From assembly GCF_009498455.1 (NCBI RefSeq), contig NZ_CP045644.1, forward strand, positions 5,087,001 through 5,151,000: a stretch of DNA of 64,000 bases, read 5' to 3'. The notes under the pieces are model-generated. The model had not been told where the DNA came from, did no database searches, and was given only the letters and a program-made list of their open reading frames with translations. Numbering within the stretch: position 1 is the stretch's first letter; every line of letters begins with the position of its first letter. This stretch comes from Variovorax paradoxus. GTDB lineage: Bacteria; Pseudomonadota; Gammaproteobacteria; Burkholderiales; Burkholderiaceae_C. Positions 55,537-63,995 of the stretch are shown here, piece after piece. Both the position numbers and the translations under genes were made by a program.

Positions 55537-56685
55537 ATGAATTTCACCCCGGACGCCGACCAGGCACTGCTGCGCGACAGCATTCGCCGCTTCATGAAAA
55601 GCGAGGTGACGCCCCTCATCGCGAAGCACGACGTCGAGAAGACTTTTCCTTTCGAGATCCTGAAGGGGCTGGCGCAGTTCGGCTACATCGGCGGGCGTCT
55701 GCCGGAGTCCGAAGGCGGCATGGACATGGACCAGCTCACATGGGCCCTGCTGATGGAAGAGGCCGGCTACGCCTGGCTGTCGCTGCGCACCATGCTCAAC
55801 ATCACGAACGGCCCGATCCACAAGATCGCGTCGGAAGGCACGCCCGAGCAGAAGGAGCGCTTTCTCAAGCCGCTGCTGGCCTCGCAGCGCCGCTGCTTCA
55901 CCGCCATCAGCGAGCCCGGCACGGGCTCCAACATCGCGCAGGTCCAGACCCGCGCCGACCTGAAGGACGACCACTACGTGCTCAGCGGCCGCAAGCTGTG
56001 GATCACCAACGGCGCCTTCGCCGACTTCGGCATCGTGGTCGCGCGCACCTTCAGTCCCGACTGCCAGGGCCAGCTGTCGACCTTCCTGGTCGAGCGCGAA
56101 GTCTCGCCCTACGAGGTGCGCCGCGTCGACACCATGGTGCTGCGCAGCACCGGCACCGCCGAGCTGCACTTCGACAACGTGAAGGTGCCGCGCGCCAACC
56201 TGCTGGGCGAAGAGGGCAGCGCGCTCAAGCGCATGCTGGTGGGGCTCGACAGTGCACGCGTCAACATCGCCATGGGCGCGGTCGGTGCGGCGCAATCGGC
56301 GCTCGACCTGTCGATCGACTACGCACGCACGCGCACCCAGTTCGGCAAGCCCATCGGCAGCTTCCAGCTGGTGCAGAAACTCATCGTCGACATGACGGTG
56401 CGCGTGGAGGCCGCGCGTGCGCTCGGCCTGCGCGCCGCCGCCGCGCTCGATGCCCAGCACGACGCGCGCATGGCGTGCTCCATCGCCAAGCTGTACGCCA
56501 CCGAGGCGGCGCACGAGGTGGCGAGCATGGCGCTGCAGGTGCACGGCGGCCTGGGCTACTCGACCGACTACCCGATCGAGCGCATCTTCCGCGACACGCG
56601 CGGCGGCACCATTCCCGAAGGCACGACCGAGGTGCAGACCCTGATCGTCGGGCGCGAGATTCTCGGCATCTCGGCCATTGCGTGA
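55537..56685 (+). CDS. acyl-CoA dehydrogenase
   Basis: 382 residues. FTAISEPGTGSNIAQVQTRA and LWITNGAFADFGIVVAR are the FAD/substrate blocks; RTQFGKPIGSFQLVQ and QVHGGLGYSTDYPIERIFRD follow, and the catalytic base is the Glu in IPEGTTEVQ near 368. It makes the 2,3-double bond of an acyl-CoA and passes electrons to ETF. It begins the plus-strand half of the locus, 58 bases after the IclR stop with AGGAGA upstream. Confidence 0.92.
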   Translation: MNFTPDADQALLRDSIRRFMKSEVTPLIAKHDVEKTFPFEILKGLAQFGYIGGRLPESEGGMDMDQLTWALLMEEAGYAWLSLRTMLNITNGPIHKIASEGTPEQKERFLKPLLASQRRCFTAISEPGTGSNIAQVQTRADLKDDHYVLSGRKLWITNGAFADFGIVVARTFSPDCQGQLSTFLVEREVSPYEVRRVDTMVLRSTGTAELHFDNVKVPRANLLGEEGSALKRMLVGLDSARVNIAMGAVGAAQSALDLSIDYARTRTQFGKPIGSFQLVQKLIVDMTVRVEAARALGLRAAAALDAQHDARMACSIAKLYATEAAHEVASMALQVHGGLGYSTDYPIERIFRDTRGGTIPEGTTEVQTLIVGREILGISAIA

Positions 56686-56705
56686 CGCGGCAAGGAACAC
56701 GCACC

Positions 56706-58844
56706 ATGGAGAAACGCACCCACGACACCCCGGCCGACCTGTCGCGCCTCATCAACCCGCGTTCCATCGCACTCGTCGGTGCATCCGACCGCGAAGGCAG
56801 CATCGGCGAACGCACGCTCACCAACCTGCTCACGCATTCGGCGTTCAGCGGCGACGTCTACCTCGTCAACCCGACCAAGCCCGAGATCCGCGGCCGCCGC
56901 TGCTGGCCCAGCGTGGCCGCGCTGCCCGACACGCCCGACGTGGCCGTGGTCGCCGTGCCCGCGAGCGGCGTGCTCACGGTCATCGAGGAGTGCGCCGCGC
57001 GCGGCGTGGCCTTCGCGGTCATCCTGAGCTCGGGCTTCGGCGAAGCCGGCGCCGAGGGCGAGCGCGAACAGCAGCGCATGAAGGAGATCGCCGAGCGCAG
57101 CGGCCTGCGCCTGTACGGCCCCAACTGCCCGGGGCTCACCAACGTCAACGGCCGCCTGGGCCTGACCTTCTCGCCCTCGTTCCCGCACGACCTGGTGCAG
57201 GGCCCGATCGGCCTGGCCACGCAGGGCGGCGGCCTCGGGCGCAACGTGATGCAGGCCATGGAGCGCGGCATCGGCATCGGCCTGTGGGCCTCGACCGGCA
57301 ACGAGGTCGACCTGCAGGTGGCCGACTTCATCCACTACATGGCGGACGCGCCCGACATCAAGGTCATCGTCACCTTGCTCGAAGGCATCAAGGACGGCCC
57401 GAAGTTCGTGGCGGCGGTGCAGCGCGCGGCAGCCAACGGCAAGCCGGTGATCGGGCTGAAGGTCGGCAAGTCGGAGTACGGCCGGCGCGCGGCGCAGTCG
57501 CACACCGCGTCGCTCACGGGCTCGGCCGAGGTCAACAGCGCCGTGTTCCGCCAGTTCGGCGTGATCGAGGTCGACGACATCGACGAACTGGTCGACACTG
57601 CCTGGCTGTTCGCCCGCGCCATGCCGGGCACGCAGGACGCGCTGGGCATCTATTGCTCGTCGGGCGGTACCGCGGCGCTCGCGGCCGACGCGGTGGGCTC
57701 GGCCGGGCTCACGCTCGCCGCGTTCACGCCCGAGACCACGGCGGTGCTGCGCGCCAAGCTGCCGGACTACGCCGCCATCGACAACCCGGTCGACACCACC
57801 GCCATGGTGCTCAGCGACAAGACCGTGGTGGAAACCACGCTCGGCTGCGTGGCCAACGACGCGAACCTGGGCCTGACCATCGTGCCCATCGCGCTCGACT
57901 ACGGCGAGACGACCACGCGCATGGCCGACAACATCATCAATGCGCAAAAGGGCTGCGCGGCACCCATCGTGCCGATCTGGATGAGCGACCGCCTCGGCGA
58001 AGGCTACCAGCGGCTCGTGGCTGCAGGGTTCGCTCCTCCGCGCTCGGTGGGCAAGGCGATCTCGGCCATCCAGCGCTGGGTGGACTACGGCCGCTGGAAG
58101 CGCGCGAACCCCGACATCCAGCCGGTCGCGCTGCCACCGCTCGCCGCACCGCTCGGCGAAGGCGCCACGCGCAGCCTCTCTGAAGCGCAGGCCAAGCAAT
58201 TGCTGCGCGATGCGGGCATCGCCTTGCTGCCGAACGCGCTGGCAACGACCGCCGACGAGGCGCGCGCGCTCGCCGATCGCATGGGCTACCCCGTCGTCGC
58301 GAAGATCGCGAGCCAGCAGATCGTGCACAAGTCCGACATCGGCGGCGTGCAGGTCGGCCTGCAGGATGCGGCACAGGTGGCCGCGGCGTGGCGCGACATC
58401 ATGGCCGCTGTGGCGAAGCACCAGCCCGAGGCCACCATCGACGGCCTGCTGATCGAGAAGATGGCGCCGCGCGGCGGTGTCGAACTGATGATCGGCGTGA
58501 CGCGCGACCCGGTGTTCGGCCATGTGATGACCTTCGGCCTCGGCGGCATCTATGTCGAGATCTTCCGCGACGTCACGCGCCGGCTGCTGCCCATCGGCCC
58601 GCGCGATGCGGCGGCGATGGTGCGCGAGATGCGCTGTTTTCCGCTGCTCGACGGCGCGCGCGGCCGGCCTGCGGCCGACGTGGCCGCGCTCGAGGCGCTG
58701 CTCGTGCGCATCTCCGACTTCGTGATGCGGCACGCCGATCGCATCGAGGAGATGGACCTGAACCCGGTCTGGGTCGGCGCGAAGGGTGAAGGCGCGATGC
58801 CACTCGATGCCGTGATCATCGAGCGGGTGGAGCAGGGCGCATGA
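56706..58844 (+). CDS. ADP-forming acetyl-CoA-synthetase-type acyl-CoA ligase
   Basis: 712 residues with the fused alpha-beta layout: CoA-binding domain (RSIALVGASDREGSIGERTL), succinyl-CoA-synthetase-like domain with the phospho-His in QSHTASLTGS at about 266, and a C-terminal ATP-grasp (about 490-712: YPVVAKIASQQIVHKSDIGG). It can make or break acyl-CoA at the cost or gain of ATP/ADP. Within the locus it may activate the carboxylic acid or conserve energy on release. The next gene overlaps by ATGA. Confidence 0.88.
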   Translation: MEKRTHDTPADLSRLINPRSIALVGASDREGSIGERTLTNLLTHSAFSGDVYLVNPTKPEIRGRRCWPSVAALPDTPDVAVVAVPASGVLTVIEECAARGVAFAVILSSGFGEAGAEGEREQQRMKEIAERSGLRLYGPNCPGLTNVNGRLGLTFSPSFPHDLVQGPIGLATQGGGLGRNVMQAMERGIGIGLWASTGNEVDLQVADFIHYMADAPDIKVIVTLLEGIKDGPKFVAAVQRAAANGKPVIGLKVGKSEYGRRAAQSHTASLTGSAEVNSAVFRQFGVIEVDDIDELVDTAWLFARAMPGTQDALGIYCSSGGTAALAADAVGSAGLTLAAFTPETTAVLRAKLPDYAAIDNPVDTTAMVLSDKTVVETTLGCVANDANLGLTIVPIALDYGETTTRMADNIINAQKGCAAPIVPIWMSDRLGEGYQRLVAAGFAPPRSVGKAISAIQRWVDYGRWKRANPDIQPVALPPLAAPLGEGATRSLSEAQAKQLLRDAGIALLPNALATTADEARALADRMGYPVVAKIASQQIVHKSDIGGVQVGLQDAAQVAAAWRDIMAAVAKHQPEATIDGLLIEKMAPRGGVELMIGVTRDPVFGHVMTFGLGGIYVEIFRDVTRRLLPIGPRDAAAMVREMRCFPLLDGARGRPAADVAALEALLVRISDFVMRHADRIEEMDLNPVWVGAKGEGAMPLDAVIIERVEQGA

Positions 58845-59950
58845 GTGCGGCGAGCGTGCCGCAGCCGCCGCTGGCCGGCATCACCGTCGTCGATTTCAGC
58901 GAGCTGCTGCCCGGCCCCTTCTTCACGCAGAGCCTGGCCGAGCTGGGCGCGCGCGTGATCAAGATCGAGCGTCCGCCCGGTGGCGACAACGTGCGCCGCA
59001 TGGGCCCCGGTGTGTTCGAGGCGGTCAACCGCGGCAAGCAGAGCCTGCTGGCAGACCTGAAGGACGACGCGCAGCGCGCCGAGGTGCGTGCGCTCATCGC
59101 CACCGCCGACGTGGTGGTCGAGTCGTACCGGCCCGGCGTGATGGCGCGGCTGGGGCTCGACGCGGCCAGCTTGCGGGCCGACTTTCCGCGCCTCGTGTAC
59201 GTGTCGCTGAGCGGCTACGGACAGACGGGGCCCTGGGCCGACCTGCCGGGCCACGACATCAACTACCTGGCCGCGGCCGGCGTGCTGGCGGTGTCGGGCG
59301 TACCCGATGGCGGGCCGGCGCAGAGCTTCGGCCTGCCGGTGGCCGATCTGTGCGGCGCGATGTATGCGCTGTCGTCCACGCTCGCCGCGCTGTACCAGCG
59401 GCAGCACACAGGCCAGGGGCAGCACCTCGACGTGGCGCTGGCCGACTGCGCGTTGCACTGGATGAACCCGCGCGTCGGCGCCTGGCGCGAGGCCGGCGCG
59501 CACAGCCTCGAGGCGCAGCGCGAGGCCACACTGGTCAAGCCCGCCTACGGTGCGTTCGCGTGCCGCGACGGACGGCATGTGTCCATCGCCGCGCTCGAAG
59601 ACCACTTCTGGGCCCGCCTGTGCGAGGCGCTCGACCTGGCGCCTTACGGTGGCGAGGCCTTCCGCGCGATGAAGGCGCGCAAGTCCGTGGCGGGCGCCAT
59701 CAACGCCCGCATCGCCGAGGTGCTCGCGGACCGGGACGCGGACGAGGTTTTCGCGCTGCTGCAGAAGCACGACGTGCCCGCGGCGCCGGTGGTCGAGCCC
59801 TCGCGCGTGGCCGCGTTGCCGCAGTTCGCGCAGCGCGACAAGTTCGAGGCCAGCGACGTGCTGCCCGTGTCGCGCTACCCGGTGCCCATGGCCGGTGTGC
59901 AACCCGGCCGGCTCGGGGGCGCGCCGGCCCTCGACAGCGCACGGAACTGA
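58841..59950 (+). CDS. CaiB/BaiF-type (family III) CoA transferase
   Basis: 369 residues. Landmarks VVDFSELLPGPFFTQSLAELGARVIKIE and FEAVNRGKQSLLADLK fit family III, with the catalytic Asp in NYLAAAGVLAVSG / GLPVADLCGAMYAL. It moves CoA between carboxylates without ATP. It is shorter than many because the C-terminus ends at the DVLPVSRYPVPMAG region. Together with the ligase it gives two ways to activate the substrate. ATGA overlap with the ligase; nitronate monooxygenase follows after 4 bases. Confidence 0.88.
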   Translation: MSAASVPQPPLAGITVVDFSELLPGPFFTQSLAELGARVIKIERPPGGDNVRRMGPGVFEAVNRGKQSLLADLKDDAQRAEVRALIATADVVVESYRPGVMARLGLDAASLRADFPRLVYVSLSGYGQTGPWADLPGHDINYLAAAGVLAVSGVPDGGPAQSFGLPVADLCGAMYALSSTLAALYQRQHTGQGQHLDVALADCALHWMNPRVGAWREAGAHSLEAQREATLVKPAYGAFACRDGRHVSIAALEDHFWARLCEALDLAPYGGEAFRAMKARKSVAGAINARIAEVLADRDADEVFALLQKHDVPAAPVVEPSRVAALPQFAQRDKFEASDVLPVSRYPVPMAGVQPGRLGGAPALDSARN

Positions 59951-59954
59951 CGCC

Positions 59955-60956
59955 GTGGCGCCGGTCTTCAGAACGCGCATCACCGACCTGTTCGGCATCG
60001 CGCACCCGATCCTGGGCGGCGGCCTGATGTGGCTGTCGGATGCCGATTACGTCGCAGCGCTCGTCAACGCCGGCTGCATGGGCTTCATCACGCCGCGCTC
60101 GTTCGACAGCGACGAAGACTTTGCGAAGGCGTTGGTGCGCTGCGCATCGCTCGCCGACGGCAAGCCCTTCGGCGTGAACCTCACGCTGTCGAGCCGCCCC
60201 GAGGCCAATGCGGCGGTGCGGCGCTGGCTCGACATCGCGCTGGCGCACGGCGTGCGCTTCTTCGAGACGGCCGGCTATGCGCCGACGGAACTGATCGGCA
60301 CGCTGCACGAGGCCGGCGCCGTCGTGCTCCACAAGGCGCCGAGCATCCGCCACGCGCTCTCGGCCGAACGCGCGGGCGCCGATGCGGTCGCGCTCATCGG
60401 CATGGAGGAGGGCGGCCACCCCGGCACCAACGAACTGCCCACCATGCTGATGGGCGCATTGGCCGTCGATCAGTTTCGCGTGCCCGTGCTGCTGGGCGGC
60501 GGCATCGGCCATGGGCGCCAGCTGGCCGCCGTGCTCGCCCAGGGCCACGAAGGCGTGATGATGGGCAGTCGCTTCCTCGTGTGCGAGGAGATCGGCGCGC
60601 ACCGCGGCTACAAGGAGCACCTGCTCGGCTGCGACGAGCATTCCACCGTGCGCCTGCTGCACACGCTGGGCAACACCTGGCGCGTGCTGCGCAACGACAC
60701 CGCGCGGCGCATCGACGAAATCGAGCGTGCCGGCGCCGCCGACCACGCGGCCTTCGGCGACCTGATCAGCGGGCGCACGGCACGCGACCACTGCTACGCG
60801 AACGGCGACTGGCAGCGCGGCATGCTGTCGCTCGGGCCGTCCATCGCGTTCGCGCAGCGCATCGAACCCCTGTCGGCCATCGTGGCCCAACTGCTGGCCG
60901 AAGCGCGCACCGCGCTCGGCCGGCTGTCTTCCATGGAGCTGCAACCCACGCCATGA
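59955..60956 (+). CDS. nitronate monooxygenase family flavoprotein
   Basis: 333 residues, 2-nitropropane dioxygenase-like TIM barrel. HPILGGGLMWLSDADYVAALVNAG, GADAVALIGMEEGGHPGTNELP and VLLGGGIGHGRQLAAVLAQGHEGVMMGSRFL (about 178-208) are FMN sites. The family oxidises nitronates; some members are enoyl-ACP-reductase-like or accept other carbon acids. In an acyl-CoA locus a nitro substrate or a side role is possible. GTG 59955 gives VAPVFRTRITDLFGIAHPI; the SDR gene overlaps by ATGA. Confidence 0.85.
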   Translation: MAPVFRTRITDLFGIAHPILGGGLMWLSDADYVAALVNAGCMGFITPRSFDSDEDFAKALVRCASLADGKPFGVNLTLSSRPEANAAVRRWLDIALAHGVRFFETAGYAPTELIGTLHEAGAVVLHKAPSIRHALSAERAGADAVALIGMEEGGHPGTNELPTMLMGALAVDQFRVPVLLGGGIGHGRQLAAVLAQGHEGVMMGSRFLVCEEIGAHRGYKEHLLGCDEHSTVRLLHTLGNTWRVLRNDTARRIDEIERAGAADHAAFGDLISGRTARDHCYANGDWQRGMLSLGPSIAFAQRIEPLSAIVAQLLAEARTALGRLSSMELQPTP

Positions 60957-61816
60957 CCACCACCAACACCACCGAACGCCTTCTTCCCAGCCATGCCGAA
61001 CCGGCCAGCAGCAGCCTGGCCGGTCGCGTCGCGATCGTGACCGGCGCCGGCTCGCGCAGCGCCGACATCGGCAACGGCCGCGCCTGCGCGATCCTGCTCG
61101 CGCGCCGTGGCGCACGGGTGCTGCTGCTCGACGCGCAGCTTGCGGCAGCGCAGGCCACCGAGCGAATGATCGCGGCGGAAGGCGGCACGTCGATCGCGGC
61201 GCAGGTCGACGTTGCCGACGCCGCGCAGTGCCAACAGGCCGTCGCGATGGCCGTGGCGGCCTGGCGTCGCGTCGACATCCTCGTGAACAACGTCGGCATC
61301 GGCGGACCGGCCGGCAACGCGGTCGACCTGGACCTCGAGGAATGGGACCGAGCCTTGCGCATCAACGTCACCTCGATGATGCTGATGGCGAAGTACGCGA
61401 TCCCCGAGATGCGCAAGGTGGGCGGGGGCGCCATCGTCAACATCGCCTCCGTCGCGGGGCTCATCGGCGGCACGCCGGCGTTGCTGTACCCGACGTCGAA
61501 GGGCGCGGTGGTGAACATGACCCGCGCCATGGCGGCCCACCATGGCACCGAAGGCATCCGCGTCAACTGCGTTGCGCCCGGCATGGTCTACACGCCCATG
61601 GTCGCGGACCGGATGACGCCCGAGGCAAGGGAGCGGCGGCGCCTGCGCTCGCTGCTGCAGACCGAAGGCTCGGGCTGGGACGTCGGCCAGGCCGTGGCCT
61701 ACCTTGCGAGCGACGAGGCGCGCTGGGTTACCGGCGTGATCCTGCCGGTCGATGCGGGCGCGACAGCGGGCAACGCCCCGTCGCCCGACCTGAAGCCCGA
61801 TGCCCGGGCGTCCTGA
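60953..61816 (+). CDS. short-chain dehydrogenase/reductase, second SDR of the locus
   Basis: 287-residue SDR with TGAGSRSADIGNGRACA loop near 30, NNVG at about 112 instead of NNAG, Ser in NIASVAGLIGG and YPTSK near 181, NCVAPGMVYTPM. The glycine loop has a four-residue insert. It probably oxidises a hydroxy intermediate. ATGA overlap with the nitronate monooxygenase gene; the CMD gene follows after 17 bases. Confidence 0.86.
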   Translation: MTTTNTTERLLPSHAEPASSSLAGRVAIVTGAGSRSADIGNGRACAILLARRGARVLLLDAQLAAAQATERMIAAEGGTSIAAQVDVADAAQCQQAVAMAVAAWRRVDILVNNVGIGGPAGNAVDLDLEEWDRALRINVTSMMLMAKYAIPEMRKVGGGAIVNIASVAGLIGGTPALLYPTSKGAVVNMTRAMAAHHGTEGIRVNCVAPGMVYTPMVADRMTPEARERRRLRSLLQTEGSGWDVGQAVAYLASDEARWVTGVILPVDAGATAGNAPSPDLKPDARAS

Positions 61817-61833
61817 TCTTTCAAGGAGACGCC

Positions 61834-62421
61834 ATGCCCCGTGTGCCCCTTCTGCCCGAGCAACCGTCGAACCCCGATGCGCGCGCCTTGTTCGACCAGG
61901 TGCGCGAGGCCCGCGGCCCCGACTTCCACCTGCCTCACCTGTACCGCGTGCTCGGCACGGCGCCGGCCCTGTTCAAGGGCTGGCTCGACTTCGCGTGGCC
62001 GCTGCGCCTGGAGGCGAAGACACGGCGACCGCTTCGCGAGCTGCTGATCTTGCGCGGCGCGCAGGTGTCGGGCGCGGCCTACGAGTGGGCGCACCACGTG
62101 CCGATGGCCGTGGCGGCGGGCGTCGAAGAGGCGCAGATCGATGCGCTGGCCGACTGGCGCAACGCCGACTGCTTCAATGCGCAGGAGCGCGCGGTGCTGC
62201 AACTGGCTGATGAAGTCACGCGCGGGCCTGCGGCTTCGGCGGAGACGATCGCGCAACTGAAGGCGAACAGGTTCGACGACGAAGCGGTCGTCGAGCTCGT
62301 GCTCACAGCCAGCTTCTATGTCTGCGTGAGCCGGTTTCTTCAATCGATGGATGTGGAGATCGAGCCTGGGTATGAGGAGGTACTGCCGCGCATGGAAAGC
62401 GGTGGCGCCTCCGGGCCCTGA
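61834..62421 (+). CDS. carboxymuconolactone decarboxylase family protein
   Basis: 195 residues, AhpD-like all-helical fold. RRPLRELLILRGAQVSGAAYEWAHHVPMA carries the family helix pair (residues about 69-97), but the CxxC of peroxidatic AhpD is missing (AAYEWAHH in that place), so it is of the gamma-CMD-like, non-thiol type. Function is open: it may act on a lactone or keto acid of the pathway. AAGGAG lies 8 bases before the ATG. It ends the plus-strand operon. Confidence 0.82.
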   Translation: MPRVPLLPEQPSNPDARALFDQVREARGPDFHLPHLYRVLGTAPALFKGWLDFAWPLRLEAKTRRPLRELLILRGAQVSGAAYEWAHHVPMAVAAGVEEAQIDALADWRNADCFNAQERAVLQLADEVTRGPAASAETIAQLKANRFDDEAVVELVLTASFYVCVSRFLQSMDVEIEPGYEEVLPRMESGGASGP

Positions 62422-62430
62422 TTCCCCTCC

Positions 62431-62664
62431 CTACGCTGCAGCGTGCAAATCTTGCGCTGCCTGCGGCGCGAGGTTCGCGGTGCCCTCGTTGCACGGCTGA
62501 ACCTCGAGCGGATCGCACGGGCTGCTGATCTGCCGCCCGTCGAACTTGATGCGGATGTGCGAATTGCTCGCGCCGGCGACGGTGCCGAGCCGGCCACCGC
62601 AGATGACGCGGCTTCCTCTTTCGAAGCTCACGCCGTAGCGTTCGCGGATGTCCCTGAGGCTCAT
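62431..62664 (-). CDS. small hypothetical protein, phage-protein-like beta fold
   Basis: 77 residues: YGVSFERGSRVICGGRLGTVAGASNSHIRIKFDGRQ, i.e. a (RG)xRV..GxxGTVxG...HxRIxFDG pattern (residues about 10-45) like small KOW/SH3-type proteins seen in prophages. AAGGGA is about 7 bases before its ATG. Its start overlaps the stop of a 26-codon ORF (ATGA). Function unknown; it fits the accessory character of the right edge. Confidence 0.6.
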   Translation of the reverse strand: MSLRDIRERYGVSFERGSRVICGGRLGTVAGASNSHIRIKFDGRQISSPCDPLEVQPCNEGTANLAPQAAQDLHAAA

Positions 62665-62741
62665 GTGATTCCCTTTTTATTCGCTGTGCTGACAGTGAAC
62701 GAATCGTCTCCCGTGGCCGCGTGGAACCGCGTAAGCCGCAT
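62661..62741 (-). CDS. 26-residue ORF coupled to the small hypothetical gene
   Basis: An ATG at 62741 opens a frame MRLTRFHAATGDDSFTVSTA and ends NKKGIT, its TGA overlapping the next ATG by ATGA. It is too short for comparison by eye. The coupling and downstream ribosome site are the only support for translation; it may be a leader. Confidence 0.3.
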   Translation of the reverse strand: MRLTRFHAATGDDSFTVSTANKKGIT

Positions 62742-62811
62742 TCCGTTACATCGTGTAGGAAATAAGAGGGGTTGGCGGAAGGCGGGCGCCTTGACGCCAT
62801 CAGCGCACCGG

Positions 62812-62996
62812 AAATGAAAAAGCCCTCGCGAGGAGGGCTTTGTTCGGAATGTGGTCGTGAACTCTTACGCGGTCCACGCTACGGCAAAGATTCGTTTGCG
62901 GAAGTCATTGTTGTTTTTCTCGTCGCTATGACTTCGACGCGCTGGTATGAGATTCAGCTTGCCTGGCCAGGCAAATGCCCGATCATTTCGGGCAAC
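62812..62996 (-). ncRNA. candidate small RNA of about 180 nt
   Basis: An independent minus-strand unit: extended -10 promoter at 63002-63012, start near 62996, and terminator hairpin 62819-62841. Inside are hairpins GCCCGA/TCGGGC (62977-62993), the palindrome TTGCCTGGCCAGGCAA (62959-62974), and CGTCG/CGACG (62921-62939). The longest ORF with a plausible ATG is 9 codons (MTSANESLP). It does not match the 6S, 4.5S or tmRNA features I know. The rest of the 554-base gap up to 63218 holds only the promoter and the repressor terminator. Confidence 0.3.
62819..62841 (-). terminator. intrinsic terminator of the candidate small RNA
   Basis: AAAGCCCTC (62819-62827) and GAGGGCTTT (62833-62841) pair over a 5-base loop. 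Read on the minus strand it ends in TTTTTC, the better T-run, so it mainly stops leftward transcription. Confidence 0.8.
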
Positions 62997-63001
62997 CGTC
63001 G

Positions 63002-63012
63002 ATTATATACCA
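63002..63012 (-). promoter_or_regulatory. extended -10 promoter, minus strand
   Basis: On the minus strand the site reads TGGTATATAAT: TATAAT (63007-63002) or TATATA preceded by TGG (extended -10). The -35 region is weak (TTCAAG-like, spacing 19), which extended -10 promoters tolerate. Confidence 0.45.
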
Positions 63013-63063
63013 GAACCGAGAGAGCCCTTGAAAACCATGAAGGCGGGTGCGTAGCGGGCAGGC

Positions 63064-63092
63064 AAAAAAACAGCCCGCACAAGGGCGGGCTG
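63064..63092 (-). terminator. intrinsic terminator of the S24 repressor gene
   Basis: CAGCCCGC (63071-63078) and GCGGGCTG (63085-63092) pair over six bases; on the minus strand seven T residues follow (63070-63064). It lies 127 bases past the repressor stop. Confidence 0.85.
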
Positions 63093-63218
63093 GAAGGTGA
63101 CCTGCTGGAGGAGGGAGGATCAGAGGTGCAGGCCACTGGGAGAAACCTCACTGTGCCCAGCGAATCTGTACGCAACCTGACCTCGCGAAAAGAGGCCCTT
63201 TCGGTCCTCGGTCTTCGC

Positions 63219-63944
63219 TCAGTCTTCGTCTTCCCATTTGCCGATCACGGTGCCCAGCACGGTGAAGGGCACGCGCACCGCCTCGTGCGCGGGGTTGAGC
63301 GGCAGCAGCCAGCGGCGGCCCGCGTCTGCCTTGTAGACCTTGAAGGTGACTTCGCCGCTCACGTCGTCGTCGAGCTTGGCGATCACGCGCTCGCCGTCGT
63401 CGGGCGTGGTGTGTTGCGGGTCGACAAAAATGATCGATCCGGCCGGGTAGCTCTTCAGGTGCCCGTGCGGCGAGGTCATGCTGTCGCCGCGCACGCGCAG
63501 GGCGTAGGTGCCGGCGCTGTGGTGGGCGATGCAGGGAATCCAGCGTTCGGCCAGCGTGGGCCGGGGCGGTGCTTCGGCGCCGCGCCATTCGCCCGCGTGC
63601 TCCCACGTGATCAGCGGCACGGTGCCGGGCGTCTGCGGCGCAAAGCCGGGGCCGGCGGGCGGGATGCGGGTGACGCGGTAGGGGCCGGGCGGCTCGTGCG
63701 CGTTGTCGCGTGCCAGGCGGATCTGCACCTCGTCCCACGGGGCGGGGCCGTCGCCGGTGTCGAGCCAGTTGGGGTCGGCGCGGTAGGCGCGCGCCAGGGC
63801 GAGCACGCTCATCGACCGGCTGGTGTCGCCCCGCTCGATCTTCGAGATGCTCGACTGCTTGACGCCCGAAGCGGCCTCGGCCTGCTTCTGCGTCATCTTG
63901 GCGAATTTGCGTGCAGCCAGGGCACGAGAAGCAATAGTCTCCAT
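63219..63944 (-). CDS. XRE-family repressor with S24 (LexA/CI-like) peptidase domain
   Basis: 241 residues. The N-terminal HTH (about 5-60: ALAARKFAKMTQKQAEAASG, VKQSSISKIERGD) precedes a C-terminal S24 domain: LRVRGDSMTSPHGHLKSYPAGSIIFVDP holds the catalytic Ser (residues about 148-175) and VIAKLDDDVSGEVTFKVYK the Lys strand. It lacks an obvious Ala-Gly cleavage pair in the linker I can fix. Such proteins are phage CI-like or mobile-element repressors cleaved in the SOS response. ATG 63944 is used; a TTG at 63959 is the alternative. The adjacent right edge has operator-like repeats. Confidence 0.85.
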   Translation of the reverse strand: METIASRALAARKFAKMTQKQAEAASGVKQSSISKIERGDTSRSMSVLALARAYRADPNWLDTGDGPAPWDEVQIRLARDNAHEPPGPYRVTRIPPAGPGFAPQTPGTVPLITWEHAGEWRGAEAPPRPTLAERWIPCIAHHSAGTYALRVRGDSMTSPHGHLKSYPAGSIIFVDPQHTTPDDGERVIAKLDDDVSGEVTFKVYKADAGRRWLLPLNPAHEAVRVPFTVLGTVIGKWEDED

Positions 63945-63967
63945 GGGGTGGAGATTCAAGCGCAGAT

Positions 63968-63995
63968 GAATATTCGTATTGGACTCTAGAATATT
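63968..63995. promoter_or_regulatory. GAATATTC repeats, candidate repressor operators
   Basis: GAATATTC (63968-63975, perfect 8-bp palindrome) and GAATATT (63989-63995) are 21 bases apart, two helical turns, starting 23 bases upstream of the repressor ATG. They are AT-rich in GC-rich DNA and likely control the repressor and a divergent gene beyond the window. Confidence 0.5.

Noticed and set aside
62772..63989. A 405-codon plus-strand frame opposite the S24 repressor.
   Set aside because: It crosses two terminators and its second half is the antisense shadow of a clear HTH-S24 gene.
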